Of a stretch of 64,000 bases of DNA, positions 17,780 through 26,059 are shown piece by piece (the first letter of the stretch is position 1; each line of letters starts with the position of its first letter). Origin of the DNA: Duganella zoogloeoides (GTDB taxonomy: Bacteria; Pseudomonadota; Gammaproteobacteria; Burkholderiales; Burkholderiaceae_D); the NCBI RefSeq assembly GCF_034479515.1, contig NZ_CP140152.1, forward strand, positions 744,001 through 808,000, given 5' to 3'. The notes under the pieces were generated by a model. It had not been told where the DNA came from and did no database searches. It saw only the letters and a program-made list of their open reading frames with translations. The translations under genes and the position numbers were made by a program.

Positions 17780-18019
17780 GTTGGTTTCCTTGAGTGGGTT
17801 AATGTTGCCTGCCCTTGTGGGCTTCAGCTACTTAACAACACCTGAGCTGATGGAATGAATTATAGAGACGCGCCTTTCCCGCCACATCGGACAATGCTCC
17901 TGAAATGACTGTGACAAAGCGGTGGATCTGGCCGTGACATTTGTCATTGCCAGAAGTGATACGGGGGCGTGACGACCGGGGAGCGGGTGATTGGCAGGGG
18001 GCGGGGAGCGCCTACCCCG
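17780..18019 (-). promoter_or_regulatory. Likely promoter and regulatory region of the pilin/tad operon
   Basis: This 240-bp gene-free stretch separates the response regulator gene from the first pilin. On the minus strand a perfect TATAAT lies at 17864-17859, about 80 bp before the pilin ATG, but no good -35 box sits at 16-18 bp. Upstream of it is a short palindrome, TGACA-TT-TGTCA, at 17935-17946, and a second TGACA-containing stretch near 17911. A strong -10 with a weak -35 fits an activator-dependent promoter; the adjacent LuxR-type regulator is the obvious candidate. This is inference. Confidence 0.4.
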
Positions 18020-18694
18020 TTATCCGAGGCGGTTCTTGGTGGCGTAGACATAGAGCTCGAGCCGGTTGGCGACGTCGAGCTTCTGGTAAATCGAGGTGAG
18101 GTAGTTGCGCAGCGTGGGTTCGGCGATGAACAGCTGTTGCGCCAGGTCCTTGTTGGCGGCGCCGTTGCTGTGCACGACGGCCTGGACGATCTTGCGCTCC
18201 TTGAGCGTGAGCGAGGCGATTTTCTCCGCTTCGAGATTGCGGTAGTCGGCGGCAGCCGGGTTGATGAACGCGCCCAGCATGGCCGACATCATGGTTTGCG
18301 ACATCCACATCTCGCCCCCGTGGACCTTGCGCACGGCCGCCAGCACCACTTCGGCGTCGGCATCCTTGCCCACCACGCCGCGCGCACCGAGACGCATGGC
18401 CTGGCCCAGCAGCGCCTCGTCGCGGTTGCCGGACAGGATGATCACGCGCGCGGCGCGCCCGGTCAGCAGGTCGGGCAGGATCTCGAGCGAGCTGCGGCCG
18501 CCCAGGTCGAGGTCGAGCAGCACGATGTCGGGACGCGTGCGTGCCGCCTCGACCAGGGCCTGGTCGGGATCGGCGGCGGTGGCCACCAGCTCCATCTCGG
18601 GCGCGGTGCCTTCGATCAGCTTGCGCAAACCCCAGAGCAGGGTAGCGTGGTCATCGACCAGCATCACGCGGATCGGTACGGGGGGACTACTCAC
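18020..18694 (-). CDS. NarL/LuxR-type response regulator
   Basis: A 224-residue two-component regulator. The receiver domain spans residues 1-125, with the acidic pair in MLVDDH and the phosphoacceptor Asp in IVLLDLDLGG. The LuxR-type helix-turn-helix is at the C-terminus (LTLKERKIVQAVV, then NKDLAQQLFIAEPTLRNYLT). The GTG start at 18694 has an AAGGA motif upstream and lies 13 bp after the kinase stop codon; no closer ATG fits the conserved start of the receiver. It is probably phosphorylated by the kinase encoded just upstream and probably controls the tad genes on both sides. Confidence 0.9.
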   Translation of the reverse strand: MSSPPVPIRVMLVDDHATLLWGLRKLIEGTAPEMELVATAADPDQALVEAARTRPDIVLLDLDLGGRSSLEILPDLLTGRAARVIILSGNRDEALLGQAMRLGARGVVGKDADAEVVLAAVRKVHGGEMWMSQTMMSAMLGAFINPAAADYRNLEAEKIASLTLKERKIVQAVVHSNGAANKDLAQQLFIAEPTLRNYLTSIYQKLDVANRLELYVYATKNRLG

Positions 18695-18707
18695 GGTGGT
18701 TCCTTTC

Positions 18708-20390
18708 TCACAACGGAATGCTGACCCGGACCCGGGTGCTGCCGTCCGGATGCGTGATCTCGACCCCGCCACCGAGTGCAGCGGCCCGCTCGGCGATGGA
18801 ACCGGGCAGGAATTCACCGGGCGTTCCGTCCGGGTTTTCATTGTCGAGATCGATCTGCAGACAACGGTTTACGGTCGCTAGTGTAACCGCACCGACCCGC
18901 GCACGCGTGTGCTTGCGGATATTGCTCATCCCCTCGTTAACAATCTGGAACACTTCCGCCGCCAGGCGGTCGCTGATATCGACCTCGGGCACGACGCGCA
19001 ATTCAATTTCCAGTCCGTAAAACTCCTGGATCTGGCGCGCCTGGCGACGCAGCGCCGTCATCAGCTCCGGCTCGCCGCTGCCATTATCCTTGCGCACGTT
19101 GCGGGCAAAGTTGCGCATGTCGCCGATCACTTCGCCGCTCATGGCGATCAGCTTGTCGAGGTCGTCCAGCAGCGGATTGTCGGGCGCGGCGCCGTGGCGC
19201 ATCGCGGACAGCGCGTGGCGCAGGCCGATATACGGCTGGATGGTGGTGTCGTGCAGGTCGCGGGCGATTTTCTGGCGCTCGCGGAAGGCCGCTTCCGACG
19301 CCATGCTGTCGAGCAGGGCGATATTTTCGATCACTGGAAACGCCTGGCCCACCACCTGCGCCAGGAAACTGGCATCGCTGCGTTTGAAGCGGCGCCCGGC
19401 CGAGACCACGAAGATGCGGCCCGCCCCCCGGCGCAGCGGCAGCGGCGCGCTGATGAAGGCGCACGCATCGAACAGGTCGGCCAGCTGCTCGCAGGGCGCC
19501 GTATCGATCGGCTCCCAGCGGCCGTCGGTCTGGCGCGCACGGGCCTCGCCGCTCCACGGCAGGCGCGCATCGAGCGGCTGGTTGTACAGTATCTTGTGGC
19601 CGGGCGGAAAACCGAGCAGCGGCGCGGCCGCCGCGTTCGACATGCGCGAGACGGTGGCGGCGCGTCCCGCATATTGCGCGCTGACGGAGCGCAGCAGCCA
19701 GTTGGCATCGTCGTCCTCGCGCATCAGCAGGATGCAGGTGCTGGCCTGGTAGAAGGCCCGGGTTTCCTCCAGCAGCGAGGTCAGCGTTTGCGCCACGCCG
19801 AAGCGCGGGTTGAACATCCGGCTCACGTGGCGCAGCAAGCCCAGCCTGCGGCGCTGGACGATGCCCATCTCGCCCCAGTAGGCGATCATGTAGCCGAGCA
19901 CCAGCACGAAGGTGATGCGCAGCAGCAGGTGGGCCGGGTCGGCATCCGGGTTGACGATGAGCGCGGCGGCGGCCAGCACGGCGGCGGAGGCCAGCGAAAT
20001 CCGCGCGCCTTCCTCGAAGCCCCACTGGAACGACGTGGTCAGGATCACGAAAAAGAAGAATGGCACAAAGAAGCTGTTGTTGCCGCCGCTGAAGTACACC
20101 ATCAGCCCATACCAGCCCAGGTCCAGCCAGTACACCGTCTTGCCGTGCCAGAAAGGATTGCGGTGCAGGCGCGCGGCCAGGTACAGCACCGCGCTGTGGA
20201 TCGCGTACGCGAGGAAAATGACAGTGCCGAGCCCGGACCTGAAGTCGAGGTCGGCGGGAGCGATGTACAGCGTCAGCAAAGCCGAGATCGCCAACACCAG
20301 GCGCATGCCGAACACCATGGTCGCGCTGGTGGCGTCCGCGGTCGGATCTGCCACGCTGGGGCCTGTCGCTGGCTTGCTAATTGTTGCCAC
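18708..20390 (-). CDS. NarX-like membrane sensor histidine kinase
   Basis: A 560-residue HisKA_3-type kinase. Five to six membrane segments cover about residues 25-170 (including the phenylalanine-rich FFVPFFFFVIL). A GAF-like sensor region follows at about 190-360, then the dimerisation/phosphoacceptor box ERQKIARDLHDTT and a HATPase_c domain with the N-box NEGMSNIRKH. The D-x-G-x-G box is not obvious: the corresponding stretch reads LDNENPDGTPGEF. The GTG start at 20390 is chosen because of GGAGA 5 nt upstream; an ATG at 20507 would add an unlikely leader. It is cotranscribed with the response regulator. The stimulus is unknown. Confidence 0.88.
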   Translation of the reverse strand: MATISKPATGPSVADPTADATSATMVFGMRLVLAISALLTLYIAPADLDFRSGLGTVIFLAYAIHSAVLYLAARLHRNPFWHGKTVYWLDLGWYGLMVYFSGGNNSFFVPFFFFVILTTSFQWGFEEGARISLASAAVLAAAALIVNPDADPAHLLLRITFVLVLGYMIAYWGEMGIVQRRRLGLLRHVSRMFNPRFGVAQTLTSLLEETRAFYQASTCILLMREDDDANWLLRSVSAQYAGRAATVSRMSNAAAAPLLGFPPGHKILYNQPLDARLPWSGEARARQTDGRWEPIDTAPCEQLADLFDACAFISAPLPLRRGAGRIFVVSAGRRFKRSDASFLAQVVGQAFPVIENIALLDSMASEAAFRERQKIARDLHDTTIQPYIGLRHALSAMRHGAAPDNPLLDDLDKLIAMSGEVIGDMRNFARNVRKDNGSGEPELMTALRRQARQIQEFYGLEIELRVVPEVDISDRLAAEVFQIVNEGMSNIRKHTRARVGAVTLATVNRCLQIDLDNENPDGTPGEFLPGSIAERAAALGGGVEITHPDGSTRVRVSIPL

Positions 20391-20707
20391 CGTGTCTCCG
20401 GGCTGTGAAAGAGTGTTGCATTGTACAAAAAAAATCCGCGACTTCAATAAGCTAAGCTGTTGTTTATTCAGGCATATTATCAGCTTGAAAACGTCAAGCG
20501 ACCACAAGGTGCGGTATCGTCATGACCAGAGGTTACTCCGATAATTCCGCAACAAAAACATTAAATTACTATCTGAAATATTTTGACCGGGCTACAATGC
20601 GGGCATCGGCACCCTCAATCCGTCGTCGATATCCCGGGCCGCCCAAGCGACAGCGCCACAGCAAGACCCTGCAACCGCCCCGGTTGCTTTCTCACCCAGA
20701 AGATGAC
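20391..20707. promoter_or_regulatory. Divergent intergenic region between the sensor kinase and tadE operons
   Basis: This 317-bp stretch has no convincing gene and is AT-rich in its left half. On the plus strand a TACAAT (20593-20598) could be a -10 box, though the -35 is poor. A perfect 7-bp hairpin with a 3-base loop (20671-20687) followed by TTTCT lies 20 nt before the tadE start codon. A 24-bp run near 20420 is dominated by A. Nothing else stands out. Confidence 0.45.
20671..20690 (+). terminator. Terminator-like hairpin in the tadE leader
   Basis: GCAACCG (20671-20677), loop CCC and CGGTTGC (20681-20687) form a perfect 7-bp stem, followed by TTT. It sits between a possible promoter near 20593 and the tadE start at 20708. 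It could attenuate transcription of the operon or mask translation initiation. Inference from structure only. Confidence 0.45.
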
Positions 20708-21229
20708 ATGACAGTTTTTCGTTCGACAGACCGATCGCGCCAGGGCGTGCCTGCGCGCATGCGACACCGCGAGGGCGGCGCCACCGTGGTGGAAATGGCA
20801 TTGGTGATGCCGGTCTTCCTGTTGCTGCTGATCGGCGTGATCGAATTGAGCCTGATGTTTTTCGCCAACCTCACCATGCAATACGCGGTGCGCGAGGGGG
20901 GCCGCTACGCGATTACCGGCCTGTCCGACGCCGATCCCAATGTCTCCAACCAACAACGCTATCAAGCCATCCTGGCGCGCATGAAAACCAGCTCGGTCGG
21001 CATGTATGCCAAGGTGGCGCCGGTGATCACCACCAATAACGTCACCTACACCGACAGCAGCTCGTATAACGCCGCCATGTTCGGCCAGGCCGGCGACATC
21101 CTGGTGATCAAGCTCGACTGTGCATGGCCGCTGGCCACGCCCTTGCTCAAGCCGTTCTTCAAGGACGGCAAGTACAGGTTCACGGTGGCGGTCACCATGC
21201 TCAACGAAAACTATGCGGGGGTGAACTGA
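20708..21229 (+). CDS. tadE: TadE-like pseudopilin
   Basis: A 173-residue TadE-family minor pilin. A short basic leader precedes the motif GGATVVEMALVMPVFLLLL: a Gly-containing prepilin cleavage site, Glu at +5 and a hydrophobic helix. TadV probably cleaves it, and the protein joins or primes the Flp pilus in the inner membrane/periplasm. I took the ATG at 20708 as the start; the upstream frame is open but contains the leader hairpin. Its stop overlaps the next gene by 1 bp (TGATG). Confidence 0.9.
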   Translation: MTVFRSTDRSRQGVPARMRHREGGATVVEMALVMPVFLLLLIGVIELSLMFFANLTMQYAVREGGRYAITGLSDADPNVSNQQRYQAILARMKTSSVGMYAKVAPVITTNNVTYTDSSSYNAAMFGQAGDILVIKLDCAWPLATPLLKPFFKDGKYRFTVAVTMLNENYAGVN

Positions 21230-21855
21230 TGCAGCCGATAGTCAAAAGCGGCCGCCAGCGCGGCATTGCCGCCATCGAATTCGCGCTGCTGCTGCCATTA
21301 CTGGTGTTCCTGGTGATGGCGGTGACCGACTTCGCCCGTGGCCTGCAAGCGAGCTCGGTGCTGATCAACCTGAGCCGCGAGGCCGCCAACCTGGCCGCGC
21401 GCAGCAAGCTGCAACTGACCGACAACAGCCAGGCCATCATGCGCGCGGTGGCGGCCTCGGCGCCGCCGCTGGACATGAATGCGCGCGGCATGCTCTACAT
21501 CACTAAGCTGATGGGCTACAAGGACAGTTCCGGCGCCATCACCACGGTGGTGCTGGAACAATACCGCTGGGACGACAGCGTCAACCGGCTCGGTTTCCGC
21601 GTGAGCGGCTATGCGCCGCCCAGCCGCTTGTGGAACTGCGCCAGCTGGAACACGACCACCGGCGCCTGCAGCAACATCGCCACCGGCGCCAATGCGCCGC
21701 GCATCTCGCTCATGAGCGGCCAGCTGTTCGAGGGTGAAATCATTTACGCGGCCGAGAGCTTTTACAAATTCAATGTGTTGTTCGGCAATGTATCGCTGGG
21801 CCCCCTGACCGTGCCGAGTTTCGGCACCAATCTTTATTCGATGACGGTGTTCTGA
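21229..21855 (+). CDS. Second TadE-like pseudopilin (TadF position)
   Basis: A 208-residue protein with the TadE-type start RGIAAIEFALLLPLLVFLVM: a prepilin-like cleavage motif, Glu and one hydrophobic helix. A periplasmic domain with two cysteines in the NCASWNTTTGACSN region follows; these could form a disulphide. It occupies the place of TadF in the tadE-tadF-tadG order, overlaps tadE by 1 bp and precedes tadG by 1 bp. A minor pilin role is inferred. Confidence 0.85.
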   Translation: MQPIVKSGRQRGIAAIEFALLLPLLVFLVMAVTDFARGLQASSVLINLSREAANLAARSKLQLTDNSQAIMRAVAASAPPLDMNARGMLYITKLMGYKDSSGAITTVVLEQYRWDDSVNRLGFRVSGYAPPSRLWNCASWNTTTGACSNIATGANAPRISLMSGQLFEGEIIYAAESFYKFNVLFGNVSLGPLTVPSFGTNLYSMTVF

Positions 21856-21856
21856 T

Positions 21857-23251
21857 ATGGTCTCCAAACGTTCCAGGCAAACAGGCAGCGTGGTGGTCAT
21901 GATGGCCCTGTCGATGGCGGTGCTGGTCGCTGCGGTGGGCCTGGTGGTCGATACCGGCGTCACCTACATGGTGCGCGACAAGCTCAACGCCGCCACCGAT
22001 GCCGCCAGCCTGGCGGCCGCACGCGCCGTCTCGCAGGGCAAGGACGAAGCCACCCAGCGCGCCAATGCGCAGGCGGCAGCGATCCGCTTCTTCAATGCCA
22101 ACTACCCGACCAACTACATGGGTTCCACGGCCAGGCTCAACGCGCCGAGCGTGGTGTTCAACAACGGCATGGTGACGGTGTCGGTCAGCGCCAGCGCGAC
22201 GCTGCCGATCTCGTTCCTGGGCTTGCTGGGCGTGTCGCCGCTGACACCTGCCGTGGCCTCGCAGGCGGTGCGCAAGGACCTCGACATGGCCGTGGTGCTC
22301 GATACCTCGGGTTCGCTGTACTACCAGGGCAGCAACGTGATCGCCTCGGCCAAGACCTTCCTCAACCAGTTCAACGCCGACCAGGACCGCGTGGGGCTGA
22401 TCCATTTTTCATACGGCGCGGTGGTCGATGATCCGATCCGGCCGGTGGCGCGCGGTTTCGACCGCACCTCGATGATCAAGCACATCAACGACTTCGACTT
22501 CAGCGGCTCGACCGCGTCGCCGGAAGGCATGTACTGGGCGCGCCAGCAGCTCAACAGCGTGCCCACGTCCAACAACAACCGCTCCAACCTGCGCGTGATC
22601 GTGTTCTTCTCGGACGGCGCGCCGAACTCGTTCGCCAGCTACCTGACCTGGAAAACCCCGAGCGACTGCACCAAGGCCGGCGTGATCACCACCGACGACG
22701 ACAGTTCCGGCACCCCGGGCGGCCTGTACCGCACCGACGTGCAGGCCAGCGTGCTGACCGACCAGCGCTGCAACCCGAATTACGCCTACGGCTACGACCG
22801 CTACGGCCGCTACTACTACGACATCGACGACAAGGCCAGCGCCTTGCCCGACTGGTACAACGGCCACAACCCGGAAAGCAAGCCTAACGATCCCAACCTG
22901 CGCGAGTTTGCGGTCGTCACCGACTCGCCGCGCAAGGTCACCAATGCGGTCACCTTCACCAACGTCAACCGCGCCGCCCGCAACCTGGTCGAGGCGATGG
23001 CGAAAAAGTCGCAGGACGAGGGGATATACGTGTTTACGCTGGGACTCGGTTCGGCACTCAAGTCGGGCACCGGCGTCGACGGCGAAAAGGGCGAGGACAC
23101 TCTCAAATGCATGGCCAATTCGACCGACGCCCCGGCGCGCTGCTTCAACGCGGCCAAGCCCGTCGGTCTGTACTGTTATGCGGCTACCACCAGTGACCTG
23201 ACGCCTTGTTTTTCCAAGTTGGCATCCGCCATCATGCGTATTTCGCGGTAG
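21857..23251 (+). CDS. tadG: TadG-like protein with von Willebrand factor A domain
   Basis: A 464-residue pilus-associated protein. It has an N-terminal TadG-type membrane segment (MMALSMAVLVAAVGLVVDTG), then a VWA domain starting near residue 140 with the metal-ion-dependent adhesion motif DTSGS and a later VIVFFSDGAPN. The region near residues 300-325 is rich in Tyr/Asp, and cysteine pairs near the C-terminus suggest disulphides. TadG proteins anchor the Tad machine and may contact surfaces through the VWA domain. It is the third gene of the plus-strand tadEFG set. Its TAG stop lies within the left arm of the palindromic element at 23249. Confidence 0.9.
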   Translation: MVSKRSRQTGSVVVMMALSMAVLVAAVGLVVDTGVTYMVRDKLNAATDAASLAAARAVSQGKDEATQRANAQAAAIRFFNANYPTNYMGSTARLNAPSVVFNNGMVTVSVSASATLPISFLGLLGVSPLTPAVASQAVRKDLDMAVVLDTSGSLYYQGSNVIASAKTFLNQFNADQDRVGLIHFSYGAVVDDPIRPVARGFDRTSMIKHINDFDFSGSTASPEGMYWARQQLNSVPTSNNNRSNLRVIVFFSDGAPNSFASYLTWKTPSDCTKAGVITTDDDSSGTPGGLYRTDVQASVLTDQRCNPNYAYGYDRYGRYYYDIDDKASALPDWYNGHNPESKPNDPNLREFAVVTDSPRKVTNAVTFTNVNRAARNLVEAMAKKSQDEGIYVFTLGLGSALKSGTGVDGEKGEDTLKCMANSTDAPARCFNAAKPVGLYCYAATTSDLTPCFSKLASAIMRISR

Positions 23252-23348
23252 CGCTGATAAAGCCTCCATCGCGGCGTTGCAGCGCCTCGCCGTACTGGCG
23301 TACTGTCTTCGTCGCTGCGCCTTGCGCTGAAGGCTTTCTCAGGCGCTA
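23249..23348. repeat. 100-bp palindromic repeat element (REP/MITE-like)
   Basis: The ends are an 18-bp imperfect inverted repeat: TAGCGC-TGATAAAGCCT at the left and its near complement AGGCTTTCTCAGGCGCTA at the right. The interior is also largely self-complementary around a GTACTGGCGTAC centre. The left arm includes the tadG stop codon. It could fold into a long hairpin ending the tadG and 23364-24128 transcripts. It has the look of a dispersed palindromic repeat; copy number in the genome cannot be seen here and no second copy was noticed in this window. Confidence 0.6.
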
Positions 23349-23363
23349 CCGAATTGCAGCTGG

Positions 23364-24128
23364 TCAGCGGGTGGCGCTGGCGACTGGCGGGGTCGCCAGC
23401 GGGGCCGGTTCTGCCGGTGCGGCCGGTGGCATCGGTGTGGCGGGTGCGGCTGGCTTGTGGCCGTACGATACCAGCTCCCAGCCGTCGCGGTTGATGGTGC
23501 GGCCCTGCCAGTCGGTGTCGCGGTAGTCGAGCTTGACGAAGTTGTTGAGCTCGGGGACGAACCACACGGTCTCCACCAGGTTGCCGTTGCCGCTGTTGGG
23601 GCCGGTGTCCTTGCCGCGATACTCGGCTTCCACGATTACCTTGAGCGCGTGGAACTCGCCGGCCGGCACGCGCACTTTTTCCCAGTCCACCACCTTGCCC
23701 TTGATGGCGTAGCGCCACTGTTTGCCGAGCTTGGTGTTGTCGGCCACGGCCTCGCTGTTCCATTCCTTGCCCGGCGTGAGCGGGAAGGCGTAGCGCGCGA
23801 ACGACGGTGCGAAGTGCATGCTGCCGCGGTCGATCGGGTTCATGTCGGCGCTGAACAGTTGCTTGCCGATGGGGGCGTTACCGCCGGGGCGGTGGATGTC
23901 CACGTGCACGCCGGTGCTGTCGATGGCCGACACTTCGAGGCGGCTGATATTGCCTTTGACGCCGTTGCGGGCGTCGGTGTACTGGTAGGTCCAGTTGTCG
24001 CCGATGGCGGGACTGGGGGCGGGGGCGGGCGGGGGCTGCTCGGCGGCCAGGGCGGACGCGCCGGTGAAGATCAGGGAAAGACTGAGCGCCAGGGGCGTCC
24101 AGCGGCGGGCAAGTCGAGTTTGGTACAT
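23364..24128 (-). CDS. Exported protein of unknown function
   Basis: A 254-residue protein with a clear signal peptide (LALSLSLIFTGASALAAE). The body is mostly beta-strand-like, with NWTYQYTD near residue 45 and a segment VDWEKVRVPAGEFHALKVIVE that resembles the conserved core of DUF3108-like periplasmic proteins. The last 35 residues are Pro/Ala-rich. It is convergent with tadG, with the palindromic element between them, and divergent from the lipoprotein gene at 24367. No catalytic residues stand out, and no function can be assigned. Confidence 0.8.
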   Translation of the reverse strand: MYQTRLARRWTPLALSLSLIFTGASALAAEQPPPAPAPSPAIGDNWTYQYTDARNGVKGNISRLEVSAIDSTGVHVDIHRPGGNAPIGKQLFSADMNPIDRGSMHFAPSFARYAFPLTPGKEWNSEAVADNTKLGKQWRYAIKGKVVDWEKVRVPAGEFHALKVIVEAEYRGKDTGPNSGNGNLVETVWFVPELNNFVKLDYRDTDWQGRTINRDGWELVSYGHKPAAPATPMPPAAPAEPAPLATPPVASATR

Positions 24129-24366
24129 TTCGTCTCCTTCTCGTTATATTTGCGACATCAACACTATCACAACGATTTTTGCGTGTACGACTTCCGTTCA
24201 AATAGTCCCGTCTTTGTTGCGTAAACCTTGATTGCAAGCTGAAATGGCCGGCAACGGGCTCGGCAAAAAAACTTCAAAAAGTTTGTCCACTTTTGGCGCA
24301 TGCCAGCGAATAGGAAAAACACCGCCTGTGCCGCGGACAAACGTTGAATTTTTCGAGGAGCTTTCC
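24129..24366. other. Divergent intergenic region
   Basis: This 238-bp AT-richer stretch holds the 5' regions of the two divergent exported-protein genes at 23364-24128 and 24367-25302. A GAGGAG ribosome-binding site ends it at the right. No convincing operator, hairpin or small gene was seen. Confidence 0.4.
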
Positions 24367-25302
24367 ATGCCTGTCATCCCCCACCTGTCGTCCGCCCGCG
24401 TTACCACCCTGGCCACCCTGTCGCTGTGCCTGGCCCTGTCGGCCTGCGGCGGGGGCGGCGATGCCGATGCCGGCGCCGTCGCCGACAATCCGCAAATCCC
24501 GCCGGTCACTCAGCCGGTAACGCCTCCCGTGACCACGCCGACGACACCACCCACCGCCAGCGAACAGGACCTGGCCGGCTTTACTGCCGCCTGGATGTCG
24601 TACCAGATGCTCGCTTCCGTCAACATGCTGCAAATGGCTGCCGGCGGTACCGGCAGTTGCGGCCTGGGCGGCACGGTGGCGTACGACGCCGTTGCCGGCA
24701 CCAGCACCCTCGACCAGTGCCATACGCGCGCCTTCCCGTACCAGGTGTACAGCGGCCGCAACAGCATTTCACAGCTGGTGAGCAACGCCGATCGGAGCCA
24801 GGTGTCGGCCGCGATCCGGTCGCCATCGGTGCGGGTGGTCAGCGCCGACACCGGCACGCTCGAATACACGATCACCGACGGCGAGATCACCGGCGACGTG
24901 GTGAGCAGCGAGAGCGGCGACCGCTTCTCCTTTACCGCCACCGGGCTGCGTATCCGTGCCGGCCAGTCCAGCGACTACACCATCAGCAATGCCGGTTCCA
25001 CCAGCACCACGGTGGTGTTCCGCAATGGTCAGCCCGAGCGCACCAGCAACAACCTGGTGTACACCGTCAGCAACGGCACCAGCACCTGGCAAGTCACCGT
25101 CATGAGCCCGATGCACGAAGCGGGCGCCGACCGTCCCGACCAGGGTCACCTGATGATCGTGCGCCTGGGCGCCTTGCAGGCGCTGAACGCCACTTTCGCG
25201 AACAACAGCATCACGCTCTCCGGCGGTGAAACCGGCACGACCCGGCCGCTGGCATGGAGCGATGCCAGCCTGCAGGCGGCACTGGCCGCAGCCCGCAAAT
25301 AA
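24367..25302 (+). CDS. Lipoprotein of unknown function
   Basis: A 311-residue lipoprotein with a signal peptide and lipobox LALSACGGGG, then a Thr/Pro-rich linker (residues 40-65) and a compact domain. The domain has two cysteines (GSCGLGG, DQCHTR) that could pair, followed by Ser/Thr-rich beta-strand repeats. The start at 24367 is fixed by a GAGGAG ribosome-binding site 6 nt upstream; the frame is open further up but lacks a signal peptide there. Probably in the outer membrane. No family recognised. Confidence 0.82.
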   Translation: MPVIPHLSSARVTTLATLSLCLALSACGGGGDADAGAVADNPQIPPVTQPVTPPVTTPTTPPTASEQDLAGFTAAWMSYQMLASVNMLQMAAGGTGSCGLGGTVAYDAVAGTSTLDQCHTRAFPYQVYSGRNSISQLVSNADRSQVSAAIRSPSVRVVSADTGTLEYTITDGEITGDVVSSESGDRFSFTATGLRIRAGQSSDYTISNAGSTSTTVVFRNGQPERTSNNLVYTVSNGTSTWQVTVMSPMHEAGADRPDQGHLMIVRLGALQALNATFANNSITLSGGETGTTRPLAWSDASLQAALAAARK

Positions 25303-25405
25303 GAGGGCCATGCGCCATCATAAAAATTTCCGCATGGAATGTTAATGTTGTCAAAAATGCGGTAGCATGGCCGGCTCCCGGTTACGGCCATGCGGCCCCT
25401 AGTTC

Positions 25406-26059
25406 ATGAATCAGCACGACGACGATCTGGCGCTGCTGCTGCGCAGTTTCTGGCAGCCCGAGGGCAGTGCGCAGCAACAGCGCCAGGCGCAGCAACGGTT
25501 GTACCAGCGCCTGCAAGGCAAGCTCGAAGCGCTGGCGCTGCACGTCGTCAACTACAACGAGGAGCTGGCCGCGCGCGCGGTGCAGGAAGCCTGGATCAAG
25601 ATCTTTCGCAGTGCCTCGACCTACGACAGCAGCAAGGCCGGCGTCGTCACCTGGGCCAAGCTGATCACCTCGCAGTGCGCGATCGACCAGTTGCGCCAGG
25701 ACTACCGCGAGCGCTGGATGGCGCCGTGGCCGGACGAACCGCCGCCCGATACCGCGTGCGAACTGCCGCTGCCCGACGAGCAGGCCGACAGCGCCGCTTT
25801 GCGGCGCGTGCTGGCGCGGTGCATCGACGAGCTGCCCGAGCGCGACGGGCCCAATTTCCGGCTGGCGATGCAGCTGTGCCTGGACGAGGACCTGAGCCAT
25901 GCACAGATGACCGAGATCCTGGCGGCGCAGGCGCCGCCCGGCGAACAGATCAACCTCGAACGGGTGCGCGGCTGGATCCGGCGCGGCAAGCAGAAACTCG
26001 ACGACTGCGTGCGCGCACGTCTGCAACCTGGCAAGAAGGGCGGCAACCATGCAGGATGA
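25406..26059 (+). CDS. ECF-like sigma-70 family sigma factor (module A)
   Basis: A 217-residue RNA polymerase sigma factor. Region 2 covers about residues 45-95 (VVNYNEELAARAVQEAWIKIF, then AKLITSQCAIDQLRQDYRERW). Region 4 lies at the C-terminus, with DEDLSHAQMTEILAAQ and ERVRGWIRRGKQKL acting as the -35 recognition helix. It overlaps the downstream membrane-protein gene by 11 bp, the usual sigma/anti-sigma arrangement. A second sigma/membrane pair of the same design lies at 34599-35811. The targets are unknown; the neighbouring envelope genes are the obvious candidates. Confidence 0.85.
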   Translation: MNQHDDDLALLLRSFWQPEGSAQQQRQAQQRLYQRLQGKLEALALHVVNYNEELAARAVQEAWIKIFRSASTYDSSKAGVVTWAKLITSQCAIDQLRQDYRERWMAPWPDEPPPDTACELPLPDEQADSAALRRVLARCIDELPERDGPNFRLAMQLCLDEDLSHAQMTEILAAQAPPGEQINLERVRGWIRRGKQKLDDCVRARLQPGKKGGNHAG

